Part shown: one piece after another, positions 8,951 to 17,639 of the stretch | Layout of the letters: every line of letters starts with the position of its first letter | Position numbering within the stretch: position 1 is the first letter of the stretch | Assembly: GCA_050953105.1 (NCBI GenBank) | Contig: JBMNMA010000004.1 | Coordinates: 124,001-188,000 of the forward strand | Source: UBA1206 sp050953105 | Lineage (GTDB): Bacteria > Bacillota > Clostridia > Oscillospirales > CAG-382 | Direction of reading: 5' to 3' | Length of the DNA stretch: 64,000 bases | Program-made: the position numbers and the translations under genes | Notes under the pieces: generated by a model | What the model was told of the DNA's origin: nothing | Seen by the model: only the letters and a program-made list of their open reading frames with translations | Databases searched by the model: none

Positions 8951-9016
8951 TATCAAAAATACATATTTATATACATTTTTCACAACATTGTTAATAATAA
9001 AAGAAAGGAATATACA

Positions 9017-12000
9017 ATGAGTGAAACAAATATAAGACATTCAAAAAAAGCTGTGCTTATTATCGCTATACTCATTGGATTAGCTATATTTATAGTGATT
9101 ACAGTCATCGGAAGCAATTATACAAATCCTGTTGTTGACAATTCATCATCTATTGTTGATGTCTATGGAAATTCATCCGATAGTCAGAACGATTCTGATT
9201 CTGCAAGTTCCGATGAAGAATCATTTGTATCTGAAGATATCAATATGTCTGAAACATCAGATTCAAGCGATGAGTCAAGTGATTTTTCTAGCAAAGAAGT
9301 TTCTGAAGAAACCAGCGCTGATATTTCCGAGCTTTCTGAATCATATGATTCGTCAGAAGAAACTACACAAAGTAATGAAATGAGTGATGATATAAGCGAA
9401 GAATCTGAGCCTTCCTATACATCCGAAGTTTCTGAACCTCAAGTTATAAGATATACAGTTAAGTACCATGCCAACGGCGGCATCGGCTCAATGAGCTCTA
9501 CAAGCTTTGAATATGGTGAAAGCAAAACACTTGCTACCAACACATTCGCTAGAACAGGCTATCAGTTCCAAGGGTGGTCCACCACTCCTTCCGGCAGTGT
9601 AATATATTTAGATAAGGCAACGGTGAAAAATCTTTCATCAACCAACAATGCGGTCATTACTCTTTACGCAGTATGGCAACCAATTACTTATACCGTTAAG
9701 TACAATTCAAACGGCGGCAGCGGCACAATGAGCAACACCAGCTTTGCATACAATGAAAGCAAAGCTCTCGCCGCCAACACATACACCAGAACCGGCTACC
9801 AGTTCCAGGGGTGGGCAACCACATCCTCCGGCGGTGTATCTTATAATGACAAAGCTGTGGTTAAAAACCTTTCAACCACAAGCGGTGCTACAGTAAATCT
9901 TTACGCTATCTGGAGTCCTATCACTTACTCAGTGAAGTTTAATGCTAACGGCGGAAACGGAAGCATGAGCAATATTACCTGCACTTATGATGCAAGTAAA
10001 AACCTTCCCGCCAATGCCTTTACGCGTTCAGGATATGTTTTCATCGGCTGGGCTACGTCATCTGGCGGAAGTGTTGTTTACGCAGACAAAGCTTCCGTAA
10101 ATAACCTTACGTCAACTAGCGGTGCTATTATTAACCTGTATGCCGTATGGCAAGACACCTCAAATTCTTACCTGGTAAACTTCAACTCAAACGGCGGCTC
10201 GGGCAGCATGTCAACTCAGACATTTAAGGTTGATGAAACAAAGGCTCTTAATTCCAACGCATTTACCAGAACGGGATATATATTCCAGGGGTGGGCAACA
10301 TCTGCAAGCGGCAGCGTTGCTTATGCGGATAGGGCTTCTGTAAAAAATATAACCACGGTAGGGAAGTCAATAACTCTTTACGCAGTGTGGAAACCTATAA
10401 CCTATACGATTAAGTTTAATGCTAACGGTGGCAGAGGAACAATGGCCTCTATAACCTGTACGTACGACAAAGCTGTCTCTCTTCCCGCATGCACCTTTGG
10501 TCATGAAAAAGAATCTTCAACAGGAAGCATCTTTGTGTTTACAGGGTGGGCTACGTCGAAAAACGGAAATGTTCAATACTCAAACAAAGCATCAATTAAA
10601 AATCTCACTACCGAAAACGGCGCTACAATAAATCTGTACGCCATGTGGGAATATCAGCAAATGTCCATTACAGTTAAGGTTGTTGATAAAAACGGTAATC
10701 CTGTTCCAAATGCAAATGTGGTAATAGGCTATATTATCGACCGTAATTTAACAACCAATAATCAAGGTGTGGCCACATTCAGTTTCAAGTATTATTCTAG
10801 TGTTAAATATGCCGTTAAGGTTTCAAAATCCGGATATGTTCCTGTTGAATGGGGTTATGCCGGACAGTCAGTCGGATACAACGATTGCAAATTCTATGAA
10901 GATAAAGAAGGCGAAACATACACAAGAACATACACATTTACGCTTTATCCTGAACAAGCCGGCAAAAATGTTGTATACTATCACGCCAACGGTGGAACAG
11001 GTACAACAGCTCCTACTTACTATACTCCTGGTCAAAAAATAACATTTGCTCAATGCGGGTTTACTCGCCCCGGATATAAGTTCATGGGGTGGATGTATAA
11101 TGATGCACATGCAATAACGCAAATGCAAGCAAACGTGATTTATAACGGTTATCGTTATGCAGCAGGTGAGATAGATTATGTCGATAATATAGCTGTGAAT
11201 AAACAAGGTGTAGCTAATGTCTATGCTGTGTGGGCAAAAATAGATGACACGTACACTATAAAATTCGACCCTAACGGCGGCACAGGGACCATGCCTGATA
11301 TGATTGTTGACCGCAGTCAGTTCAGCGGATATATGGTGTACGGTTGTTGGATTAACACAAATGGTAAAACCACCGAAAAGTTCTCAAATCCCGCAAACTT
11401 TTCCGTGATTAATATGCCTTATGCCACATTTACTCGTCCCGGATATGCGTTTGATGGCTGGGAGTTTACTCTTGAATATTGGGATTATTCAGGTATTAGA
11501 AGAGAAAGAGAGTATAAACTTTGGGTTAGTAGCTCTCTCACTGAGTTAAATACAAACACTTTAAACCTCGGCATGCATATACAGTTCGACATATTTGAAG
11601 CTGGTACGGTAAACACCTTGAAGGCTATGTGGCGGAAAATAGACAACACTACTGATAATAGCAGCTCTAATTATGAGTACGAGGAATTATGCTATATATT
11701 CCTTAAAGACGGAAGGGTTATTTATTACACCCCCGACACAACGTATGAGTTTGCTAAGGAAATGTTTGAACCCTACCTGCTTGATTTTGCGAATGGCGTA
11801 AAGATTACAAAATATAAGGGTAATGCAAACAATGTTGTAGTCCCTGCAAAAATCAACGGTAAGCCTGTTATTTCAATTGGTGAAGAAGCGTTTTATAACA
11901 ACGACACAATATACAGTATAACATTACCGAGCACGGTAAAAATCATAGAAAGAGAAGCTTTCTATCGTTGCAGATACCTTAAATCTATTAATCTTCCTGA

Positions 12001-12487
12001 AGGTTTAAGAATTATAGACGAAGGTGCTTTTTCCTTAACTTCTTCGCTCAGAAGCATAGTGTTCCCGAATAGTTTAATACAAATAAAAGACAGAGCTTTT
12101 GAATACAGTAGTCTTGCCGATATGACTTTAATAATTGATAACCCTAATCTTAAGCTTGAAATGTATTGCTTTAGATACACAAAGATTAGAAACGTTAAGC
12201 TCGAGTCGGTAGCTTATATTAATAATAAAATATTTGATGACTGTGGTTTTGATACGATACTCATTGGAAAGGGTATAGCAATACTAGAAACTATATACAA
12301 TGATGACATAGGTCGCTTACCTTTTAAAGCAAAAAAAATGTATAACAGATATACTTACGAAGAGTGGGATTCGAAAGAATTTCCGTATACTGATTTGATT
12401 CATAACGCAACTGGTTATAAAAATTTCTGGGTGTGGGATTTCGTTGATTCGATATACGAAATCATATATAATTACAAAGGTAATTGA
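9017..12487 (+). CDS. Surface protein with InlB-type repeats and BspA-like leucine-rich repeats
   Basis: Start placed at 9017, with AGAAAGGA 7 bp upstream, giving about 1156 aa. Residues 9-33 form a hydrophobic anchor, followed by a Ser/Glu/Asp-rich stalk (about 45-145). Five units of about 75 aa follow, each starting like YTVKYNSNGGSGTMS and ending LYAVW: these are InlB B-repeats (Flg_new). Next come a carboxypeptidase-regulatory-like beta domain (about 545-620), further degenerate InlB-type units, and LRR_5/BspA repeats (about 930-1080: FYNN..., LPSTVKIIEREAF). The role is probably adhesion to host or other cells. It is cargo of the putative element and AT-richer than the flanking genes. 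The tandem units are similar enough at DNA level to recombine. Confidence 0.8.
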   Translation: MSETNIRHSKKAVLIIAILIGLAIFIVITVIGSNYTNPVVDNSSSIVDVYGNSSDSQNDSDSASSDEESFVSEDINMSETSDSSDESSDFSSKEVSEETSADISELSESYDSSEETTQSNEMSDDISEESEPSYTSEVSEPQVIRYTVKYHANGGIGSMSSTSFEYGESKTLATNTFARTGYQFQGWSTTPSGSVIYLDKATVKNLSSTNNAVITLYAVWQPITYTVKYNSNGGSGTMSNTSFAYNESKALAANTYTRTGYQFQGWATTSSGGVSYNDKAVVKNLSTTSGATVNLYAIWSPITYSVKFNANGGNGSMSNITCTYDASKNLPANAFTRSGYVFIGWATSSGGSVVYADKASVNNLTSTSGAIINLYAVWQDTSNSYLVNFNSNGGSGSMSTQTFKVDETKALNSNAFTRTGYIFQGWATSASGSVAYADRASVKNITTVGKSITLYAVWKPITYTIKFNANGGRGTMASITCTYDKAVSLPACTFGHEKESSTGSIFVFTGWATSKNGNVQYSNKASIKNLTTENGATINLYAMWEYQQMSITVKVVDKNGNPVPNANVVIGYIIDRNLTTNNQGVATFSFKYYSSVKYAVKVSKSGYVPVEWGYAGQSVGYNDCKFYEDKEGETYTRTYTFTLYPEQAGKNVVYYHANGGTGTTAPTYYTPGQKITFAQCGFTRPGYKFMGWMYNDAHAITQMQANVIYNGYRYAAGEIDYVDNIAVNKQGVANVYAVWAKIDDTYTIKFDPNGGTGTMPDMIVDRSQFSGYMVYGCWINTNGKTTEKFSNPANFSVINMPYATFTRPGYAFDGWEFTLEYWDYSGIRREREYKLWVSSSLTELNTNTLNLGMHIQFDIFEAGTVNTLKAMWRKIDNTTDNSSSNYEYEELCYIFLKDGRVIYYTPDTTYEFAKEMFEPYLLDFANGVKITKYKGNANNVVVPAKINGKPVISIGEEAFYNNDTIYSITLPSTVKIIEREAFYRCRYLKSINLPEGLRIIDEGAFSLTSSLRSIVFPNSLIQIKDRAFEYSSLADMTLIIDNPNLKLEMYCFRYTKIRNVKLESVAYINNKIFDDCGFDTILIGKGIAILETIYNDDIGRLPFKAKKMYNRYTYEEWDSKEFPYTDLIHNATGYKNFWVWDFVDSIYEIIYNYKGN

Positions 12488-12509
12488 TAAAATTGAAAAT
12501 AAGTGTGCA

Positions 12510-12620
12510 TGACTAAAAAGGAACTACCCTTAGAGCTTGGGTAAACTTGGTAGGTTGCTACTATTGACCAAGAAGCTTCCACTTCAACGAACGAATGTGA
12601 GTAAGTGGTGAGCATTTCGC
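12510..12620 (+). ncRNA. Structured patch resembling the right end/omegaRNA of an IS200/IS605-type element (relic)
   Basis: Non-coding DNA with nested inverted repeats: CTTGGT (12546-12551) / ACCAAG (12567-12572) enclosing GTAG/CTAC, then CCACTT (12579-12584) / AAGTGG (12603-12608), which extends imperfectly to GCT/AGC. The arrangement of a small hairpin, a GAAGC linker, then a CCACTT-TTCAACGA-AAGTGG hairpin recalls TnpB-associated right ends as I remember them. No tnpB remains upstream. Recognition is by pattern memory only. Confidence 0.35.
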
Positions 12621-12636
12621 TGAATACAAAAACCAA

Positions 12637-12669
12637 AAGAGCGTTTGATTTCAAACGCTCTTTCTTTTT
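12637..12669 (+). terminator. Intrinsic terminator after the InlB/LRR gene
   Basis: Perfect 12-bp stem AAGAGCGTTTGA / TCAAACGCTCTT with a 2-nt loop, followed by TCTTTTTG. Confidence 0.85.
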
Positions 12670-12724
12670 GTAAATCAAAATGTAAAAAATAATGCAATAT
12701 TGTTATCTTTTTCGGTTTAATCCC

Positions 12725-12752
12725 TTGACGAAAGGTAGATTGTAAATATAGA
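12725..12752 (+). promoter_or_regulatory. Probable promoter of the secreted 389-aa protein
   Basis: TTGACG (12725-12730), 16 bp, then TATAGA (12747-12752), 44 bp before the start codon. Confidence 0.45.
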
Positions 12753-12795
12753 TATTGTGATAAAAAATATTTTGATAAAAGGGAGAGATTTTATA

Positions 12796-13965
12796 ATGAA
12801 AAACATAAAGAAAACAATATCTTTACTTCTCATGGTGGCATTATTGCTGCCTATTTTTCCTATATCTGACATGATTGCACTTGCAGCAGGGCCTAATGAT
12901 ATAATAATGTATATCAACGATGTGCCTATTGATGCAGACCGTTGTGGTTTTACGGACGGCAGCGGGGCTAAGGTTCCGTTAATTGTGGGCGTTCAAAATG
13001 GTGTCGTGAGATTCAGGGTTGCTTCCGCAAAAATAGATATTTATCTTAATCCATCCAGTCCTCTCCAAGATGCAACAATTACATCAACATCTAGTAATAC
13101 AAATATTACATTTGGCACTGCAGAAATGCCGCTCGAAGAAGTATACACGTTAATATGTGGAACATACACTGTGCTCCTTCTCCCTACATCTCCAAATGAA
13201 AACCATGTACAATACTGGTTCAACGAATACGACACTTCCGACTCAAACTACTCATACTTTATAGATAAAAGTGGTACCGCTACATACAATACCGATAGCG
13301 GTTATAACGGCGGCCACACAACTTTCAACTTTTACACCAGAGTTTTCAGAGTAAATCAGGGCAGATTATATGACCCTGTCAACTTAAGCAACCCTGCAAA
13401 TGTCAGTACCGACGGAATTACATTAGTAAAGTTCGACCTTATCGATAATACAGACGGAGCAAAAGAGCCTATATGGCCTACGTCGGGAGGATATGATGGA
13501 GCGATATATACGGTTAACAGCGGAGCATTAACACTTAGTGGAAACTTGCTTGTAAATGGTGTTTTCCCTGCATCCCAGTATGGTGTAAAATTCAAAATAA
13601 GAAACGGTTCGAATAATGATATAAGTTATTATATATCATTATCCGGTGCTCAGGTTATTCCTATATCATCGGTTGATGACTCATTGCGTCGTTGGAGCGA
13701 TATAGGTTCGATATTGTCATCGATAACATACAAAAACACAGATACTGGACCTTCAATAACTATTGGTTTAGCTGATTTATATAACAACTTTGCCAGCGAA
13801 TTAGGTAGTGCAAGTTATGGCACTGTCTTGACTAACAACCCTGCCAATGCACAGCAGGCATTTAATGAATTTTATCTTTTTTATTCACGTGGTATGGGTT
13901 CGGGAGCTTTATATTCAAACTCAATTGGATGGGATGAATGTTTATTGTTGATGCAATCCTTTTAA
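12796..13965 (+). CDS. Secreted protein of unknown function
   Basis: Start placed at the ATG at 12796, with GGGAGAG 8 bp upstream, giving 389 aa. The N-terminus MKNIKKTISLLLMVALLLP and the following ALAAG look like a signal peptide with cleavage near residue 31. The rest is rich in Asn, Ser, Thr and Tyr with short beta-like stretches. There is no membrane tail, repeat, dockerin or catalytic motif I recognise. It lies in the putative element and is AT-rich like the other cargo gene. The last 24 bp overlap the convergent recombinase fragment. The C-terminus may have been altered by that junction: the protein ends abruptly at LLLMQSF. Confidence 0.65.
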   Translation: MKNIKKTISLLLMVALLLPIFPISDMIALAAGPNDIIMYINDVPIDADRCGFTDGSGAKVPLIVGVQNGVVRFRVASAKIDIYLNPSSPLQDATITSTSSNTNITFGTAEMPLEEVYTLICGTYTVLLLPTSPNENHVQYWFNEYDTSDSNYSYFIDKSGTATYNTDSGYNGGHTTFNFYTRVFRVNQGRLYDPVNLSNPANVSTDGITLVKFDLIDNTDGAKEPIWPTSGGYDGAIYTVNSGALTLSGNLLVNGVFPASQYGVKFKIRNGSNNDISYYISLSGAQVIPISSVDDSLRRWSDIGSILSSITYKNTDTGPSITIGLADLYNNFASELGSASYGTVLTNNPANAQQAFNEFYLFYSRGMGSGALYSNSIGWDECLLLMQSF

Positions 13966-14376
13966 ATATGCTTCATAACAATAGGTCCGAAAAAGTTCCA
14001 TGCGCTGTCGTCCGTGTCCTAGTGCTTCGCTGACATCACCCCACGATTGTTCATGATTTTTCGTTTGGCGTAATAATAAGTATGAGTTGAGTGCATACGA
14101 ATGCCGCAGTGTATGAGATGTAATGCTGTCATCCGCATTATACGGGTTTTGTCGTATATCTTTTAGTTTATTTTGAATTTGATACCAGAACGCTATATAA
14201 TTGTTATAAAAGCGTTCATTATCTCCTTTAATGTTTTTACTTATAAAGATATAGTTGTTCTTTTTAACGTGTTCGAAAGCTTTAAGTATTTCGTTTATAA
14301 GGTCAATTTGCTTTTGCGTAATTATCGGTATTTTTCGTTTACGCCCTCCTTTTGCTCCCTCAGTTATATGTATATA
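13942..14376 (-). pseudogene. Tyrosine recombinase, C-terminal catalytic fragment (no start codon)
   Basis: An open minus-strand frame without an initiator at its upstream end. The translation reads TEGAKGGRKRKIPI..., then HTLRHSYALNSYLL, LGHGR and FRTYCYEAYLKG before the stop at 13942-13944. These are the HxLRH box, LGH box and a candidate nucleophilic Tyr of integrase-family recombinases. The N-terminal domain and the first catalytic Arg region are missing. The frame meets a stop at about 14377, exactly where the opposite-strand recombinase fragment begins. It overlaps the 3' end of the 389-aa gene by 24 bp. Confidence 0.7.
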
Positions 14377-14379
14377 TTA

Positions 14380-14971
14380 TAAATATGCTTATTGTGTTTT
14401 CGGATTAGCAGCTGTTGTCGGTTTACGTCGTGGTGAAATTGCAGCTTTAAAACGTTCTGATTTCAATTTTAAACGTCGAATTATATCAATTAACAAGAAC
14501 GCTGTCTATAGCTATGAAAATCATAAACGTGTTGATGGTCCACCGAAGACTTTTGATTCTGAACGTGATTTATTTCTTTCTGATTTTGCTAAAGAGGTAT
14601 ATAAAATCATGTCTAAACGTAATACCGAACGCAATTTGCTTAAGCTTAGAAATAATAATCCGGAAGGGTATTTGTTTATCAATTATACCGGATATCCAAT
14701 CAGTGTTAATGTTTTATCTTCTTGCGTCCGGTTAGCTTCGAAAGAATGGGAAAAAGTAGGAGGTGTTCGTGTTCGCTTACACGATGCACGACATAGTTAT
14801 GCAACCGCTCTTTATAATAATTATAAGATGCCAATATCTGATATTTCCGCAGTTTTAGGACATAGTAGCTATAAAACGACTGAGATTTATCTGCATAAAA
14901 TGAAGTCAGCTACTATCGCTCCGAAAGTTGTAGGAGTACTTAAAGCGTTAGATGCTAGCATTAAAGATTAA
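14380..14971 (+). pseudogene. Tyrosine recombinase/integrase, N-terminally truncated
   Basis: Recombinase homology begins abruptly at YKYAYCVFGLAAVVGLRRGE. The catalytic domain then looks complete: Arg in GLRRGE, LHDARHSYAT (HxxR), LGHSS and Tyr in TTEIYLHK. The arm-binding and core-binding domains are absent. The codons upstream in the same frame are the antisense of another recombinase fragment and are not homologous. The 3' end lies 71 bp from the right 33-bp repeat, the usual place for an integrase next to its att site. It is of a different subtype from the minus-strand fragment. Probably inactive. Confidence 0.75.
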
Positions 14972-14988
14972 AATATTAGAAAAAGAAA

Positions 14989-15021
14989 GGCAAGACGTTA
15001 GAATAATTCTAACGTCTTGCC
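14989..15021. terminator. Bidirectional hairpin terminator inside the right end of the element
   Basis: Perfect 16-bp inverted repeat (GGCAAGACGTTAGAAT / ATTCTAACGTCTTGCC) around one base. On the minus strand it is followed by TTTCTTTTT. It ends the integrase fragment and, in the other direction, lies 21 bp beyond the stop codon of the surface-protein gene, so it replaces the terminator left at 8637-8673. Confidence 0.75.
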
Positions 15022-15042
15022 TTATTATGCTTGATAATGCTA

Positions 15043-15075
15043 TTAATATTTGGTTTGTTTCCACTTGATTACAAA
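15043..15075. repeat. Right 33-bp direct repeat (attR-like), 3' end of the surface-protein gene
   Basis: Identical to 8699-8731. It starts exactly at the complement of the stop codon and covers the ten C-terminal codons of the gene at 15043-17619, so insertion left the protein sequence intact. Confidence 0.85.
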
Positions 15076-17619
15076 CAACACTCCGCCGCCCACAATAGCT
15101 ATGGCTATAATAATTATGGAAATTATCAGTCCGGCTTTGGAGCCGCCTTCGTCGGCAAGGGAAAAGCGGATTTCGATATCGGTGTCGGCGTTAACGGTGA
15201 TGGTGTATTCGTTACCCTTTATTTCGATATTTTCTTTGTTTACGGTTATGCGGGAAATCTTATATCCCTCTGCCGGGGTGGCGGTGAAGGTAAAGGTTTC
15301 GCCTGCGGTAACGGTAAAGTTGCCGGTGGGGGTGACGGTGCCGTTTTCGCCGGCGGTTACGGTAACCCTGAAGGTTTCGGCGGCTGTTGCGGCGGCTATG
15401 AACACCATTTCCTTGGAATTCTTAAGTGTTACATTTACATAACCCGACTGGTCGCAGGACAAATTATCATTGGCTCTTACCAGCTCACCCATGTCGTAGG
15501 TATAATAAGAAACCTTTTTGCCTGCGTATTCGCTGCCCAGATATACCTTGGCGGTTGCTCCCTGGGGGAATATATCGTCAAGCTTAATTACGGTGAATAT
15601 TGACGTGCTGTACTGGGGGTTGGAGGAAATTATTGAGGATATTGTGGCAAAGTTGGGGGTTAAGCTGTCTTTCAAAACAGTGAAGTCAAGCTGGAGATAA
15701 GCGGTGCCTATGGATGATGTGGCAACAAAGGAAACCTCAAAGTTTGCGGCTTTAAATATAATCGTCCTTCCCACGCAGTCGGTTCTTATTTTATCAATGA
15801 CCGCCTTGTCGACTTTAGTGGTTTTGGTAAGGTCTATGGTTATTGCCGATGTGGTCCAGTTAATGTCCTCCACGTTGATAATACCGTCGTCAACATTGGA
15901 TTTCGCCTTGAAATAGGCTTTTATCTCATGATTGCCGGCTATAGAGGTAATGGTATAGGTGCCGCCGGAAAGAACAACGTCAATGCCGTCATCGGTAACG
16001 TAGTCTATCTCATAGCCTTCGTCGGGGGTTATTGTAAATACAATGGTTTCACCCTGGAATACTTTAAAAGTCCCTGAGGGGGATACTGAGCCATTGGGGC
16101 CGGAAATGACTGTTATGGTGTATTCGGTTAATGTCGAGCCTTCCTGAGCAAAGGCAACAACTATTGTTTGGTTTTCTTTTACGCTTTTAAAGGTATAGCT
16201 GTTGTTTTCAAGCTGTCCGCCGCCGGTGGATGAATATACGACGGTTTGACCTACCCTTACCTGTTGAATATAATAATTCATATCCGGGGTAAACACAAAG
16301 GTTATGTCCTCGCCGTATTCAACCTCAACTATGTTTTTAACAATATTTTTACCCACGGCAGATATGGTGCCGCCGCCGTTGGCGGTAACTATTGCGGTTA
16401 TGCGGAATGTCTTTTTCTTTAAGGTTATGGAAATAACCGTGTCTTCCTGGGGGGTAACGGTTACCTGGTTGTTTTCGTCAACAGACACAGGCTTGTCGTT
16501 TACTTTAATTGTATCTATTACATAACCTACTTCGGGGGTAATCGTAAGTATTACGGCAGTTCCCATTTTAACGGTTATTTCATTCCCGTCAAAGCCGGTA
16601 AATGCAGCGGTTGCCCTTACCACACCGCCCGAATCGGGGGTTATTTCGTATTTAACATTAACGTCCACCGAAACGGCTAAAAACACCGCCGAAACGGTAA
16701 TGTCTGAAGTAACGTCAACGGTGTATGTGCCTTCGGTAAGCTTGGTTTCAACGTTGTTTATTAAAATGGCTTGAACCGCATAGCCTTCCGACGGGGTAAG
16801 GGTAAAGGTAACGCTTTCCCCTTTTTTGGGGTTGGGGTTGTCAACCGACAATGTGCCCCCTACTGTCTGAATAATATTGACGTTTACAGGGCTTATGTCG
16901 AACACAAGCACCAGTGTGCCGTCGGTGTTAATTGCGGGGGTGGTAACGGTGTTTGAGCGGTTGTCCACGGCAACGTCAATGTTTTCGCCTTCGGGGGTGT
17001 TGAAGAAGGCAGAGGACAGATAAATATCACCGCCGTTGCTCTGGGCAAATTCAACGGTAAGGTTTTTGCCGGGTTCCACACGGGTTGAGCCGGCAACTTC
17101 CTTACCAGCAACCTTAAGGCTGACCTCGGCAGAGCCGGAGGGGATAAACCGGCATTCTATGTTTACTGTTTTAAATTCGGTTTTTGCAATGTTGATGTTG
17201 AGGATATAGTCCTCTGTCATGGTGATTCTAAGCACGCCGTTTTCGGGCATTACGTCCACGCTGTTGAGTTCGACAAAGTTTATGTATGCGTCGGTGTCGG
17301 GGGTTATAGTAACAACAGCGGTGTCACCGTAGTTAAAGGCATAAGTATGTTTGCCGTCTTTAAATTCATACCCAACAAACCCCTTGGCTACGTCGACTTC
17401 ACCGTTTGCCGGATCAACAAAGGTAAGGTAGCATTTTTCAGGGTGTTCACCCGGGGATTGTTCCGAGGTTTCCTCTGAGGATTCCCCGCTCGATGAAACG
17501 TCCGAAACATCGGAAGGTTCGCCTGATGTAGTATCCTCGGCGTAAACAATCGGCATAACAAAGGTGAGAAGCAGGGTGAGAGCTATTGTTAAGGCGGAAA
17601 ACTTTAAAAATCTTTTCAT
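15043..17619 (-). CDS. Surface protein with divergent InlB-like beta repeats and C-terminal membrane anchor
   Basis: Exported protein of 858 aa. Signal peptide MKRFLKFSALTIALTLLL ending near VYAED, then a Ser/Glu linker (about 28-58). Repeated units of about 75-90 aa follow, with patterns such as GGTLSVDNPNPKKGESVTFT and TPSEGYAVQAI: these are divergent InlB/Flg_new_2-type domains with no enzyme motif. The tail (about 820-858) is Gly-Ser, a transmembrane helix and the basic end KWKQTKY. GGAGG precedes the start, and a lipoprotein gene lies 20 bp upstream, probably in the same operon. Its last 33 bp are the integration site of the element to the left. Confidence 0.85.
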   Translation of the reverse strand: MKRFLKFSALTIALTLLLTFVMPIVYAEDTTSGEPSDVSDVSSSGESSEETSEQSPGEHPEKCYLTFVDPANGEVDVAKGFVGYEFKDGKHTYAFNYGDTAVVTITPDTDAYINFVELNSVDVMPENGVLRITMTEDYILNINIAKTEFKTVNIECRFIPSGSAEVSLKVAGKEVAGSTRVEPGKNLTVEFAQSNGGDIYLSSAFFNTPEGENIDVAVDNRSNTVTTPAINTDGTLVLVFDISPVNVNIIQTVGGTLSVDNPNPKKGESVTFTLTPSEGYAVQAILINNVETKLTEGTYTVDVTSDITVSAVFLAVSVDVNVKYEITPDSGGVVRATAAFTGFDGNEITVKMGTAVILTITPEVGYVIDTIKVNDKPVSVDENNQVTVTPQEDTVISITLKKKTFRITAIVTANGGGTISAVGKNIVKNIVEVEYGEDITFVFTPDMNYYIQQVRVGQTVVYSSTGGGQLENNSYTFKSVKENQTIVVAFAQEGSTLTEYTITVISGPNGSVSPSGTFKVFQGETIVFTITPDEGYEIDYVTDDGIDVVLSGGTYTITSIAGNHEIKAYFKAKSNVDDGIINVEDINWTTSAITIDLTKTTKVDKAVIDKIRTDCVGRTIIFKAANFEVSFVATSSIGTAYLQLDFTVLKDSLTPNFATISSIISSNPQYSTSIFTVIKLDDIFPQGATAKVYLGSEYAGKKVSYYTYDMGELVRANDNLSCDQSGYVNVTLKNSKEMVFIAAATAAETFRVTVTAGENGTVTPTGNFTVTAGETFTFTATPAEGYKISRITVNKENIEIKGNEYTITVNADTDIEIRFSLADEGGSKAGLIISIIIIAIAIVGGGVLFVIKWKQTKY

Positions 17620-17639
17620 AATAGGTATGTATCCTCCGT

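Larger units (their letters stand above)
8699..15075. mobile_element. Putative decayed integrative element inserted in the 3' end of a surface-protein gene
   Basis: The block is bounded by perfect 33-bp direct repeats (8699-8731 and 15043-15075). The right copy is the last ten codons plus the stop of the minus-strand gene 15043-17619. Just inside the right end are two tyrosine-recombinase fragments. The interior is visibly AT-richer than both flanks. Cargo is two exported proteins, and a structured patch resembling an IS200/IS605 right end lies between them. Site-specific integration into gene 3' ends with restoration of the coding sequence is typical of tyrosine-recombinase elements. Both recombinase genes are broken, so the element should now be immobile unless helped in trans. 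Confidence 0.75.

Noticed and set aside
9430..11300. Regularly spaced near-identical DNA segments, considered as a CRISPR-like or satellite array
   Set aside because: They are in-frame codons of tandem InlB-type protein domains within one long ORF; there are no short palindromic repeats with unique spacers.
15031..15603. Plus-strand Gly-rich ORF over the end of the surface-protein gene
   Set aside because: It is antisense to the clearly coding 858-aa gene, and its glycines come from complementary Thr/Ala/Pro codons; no ribosome site.
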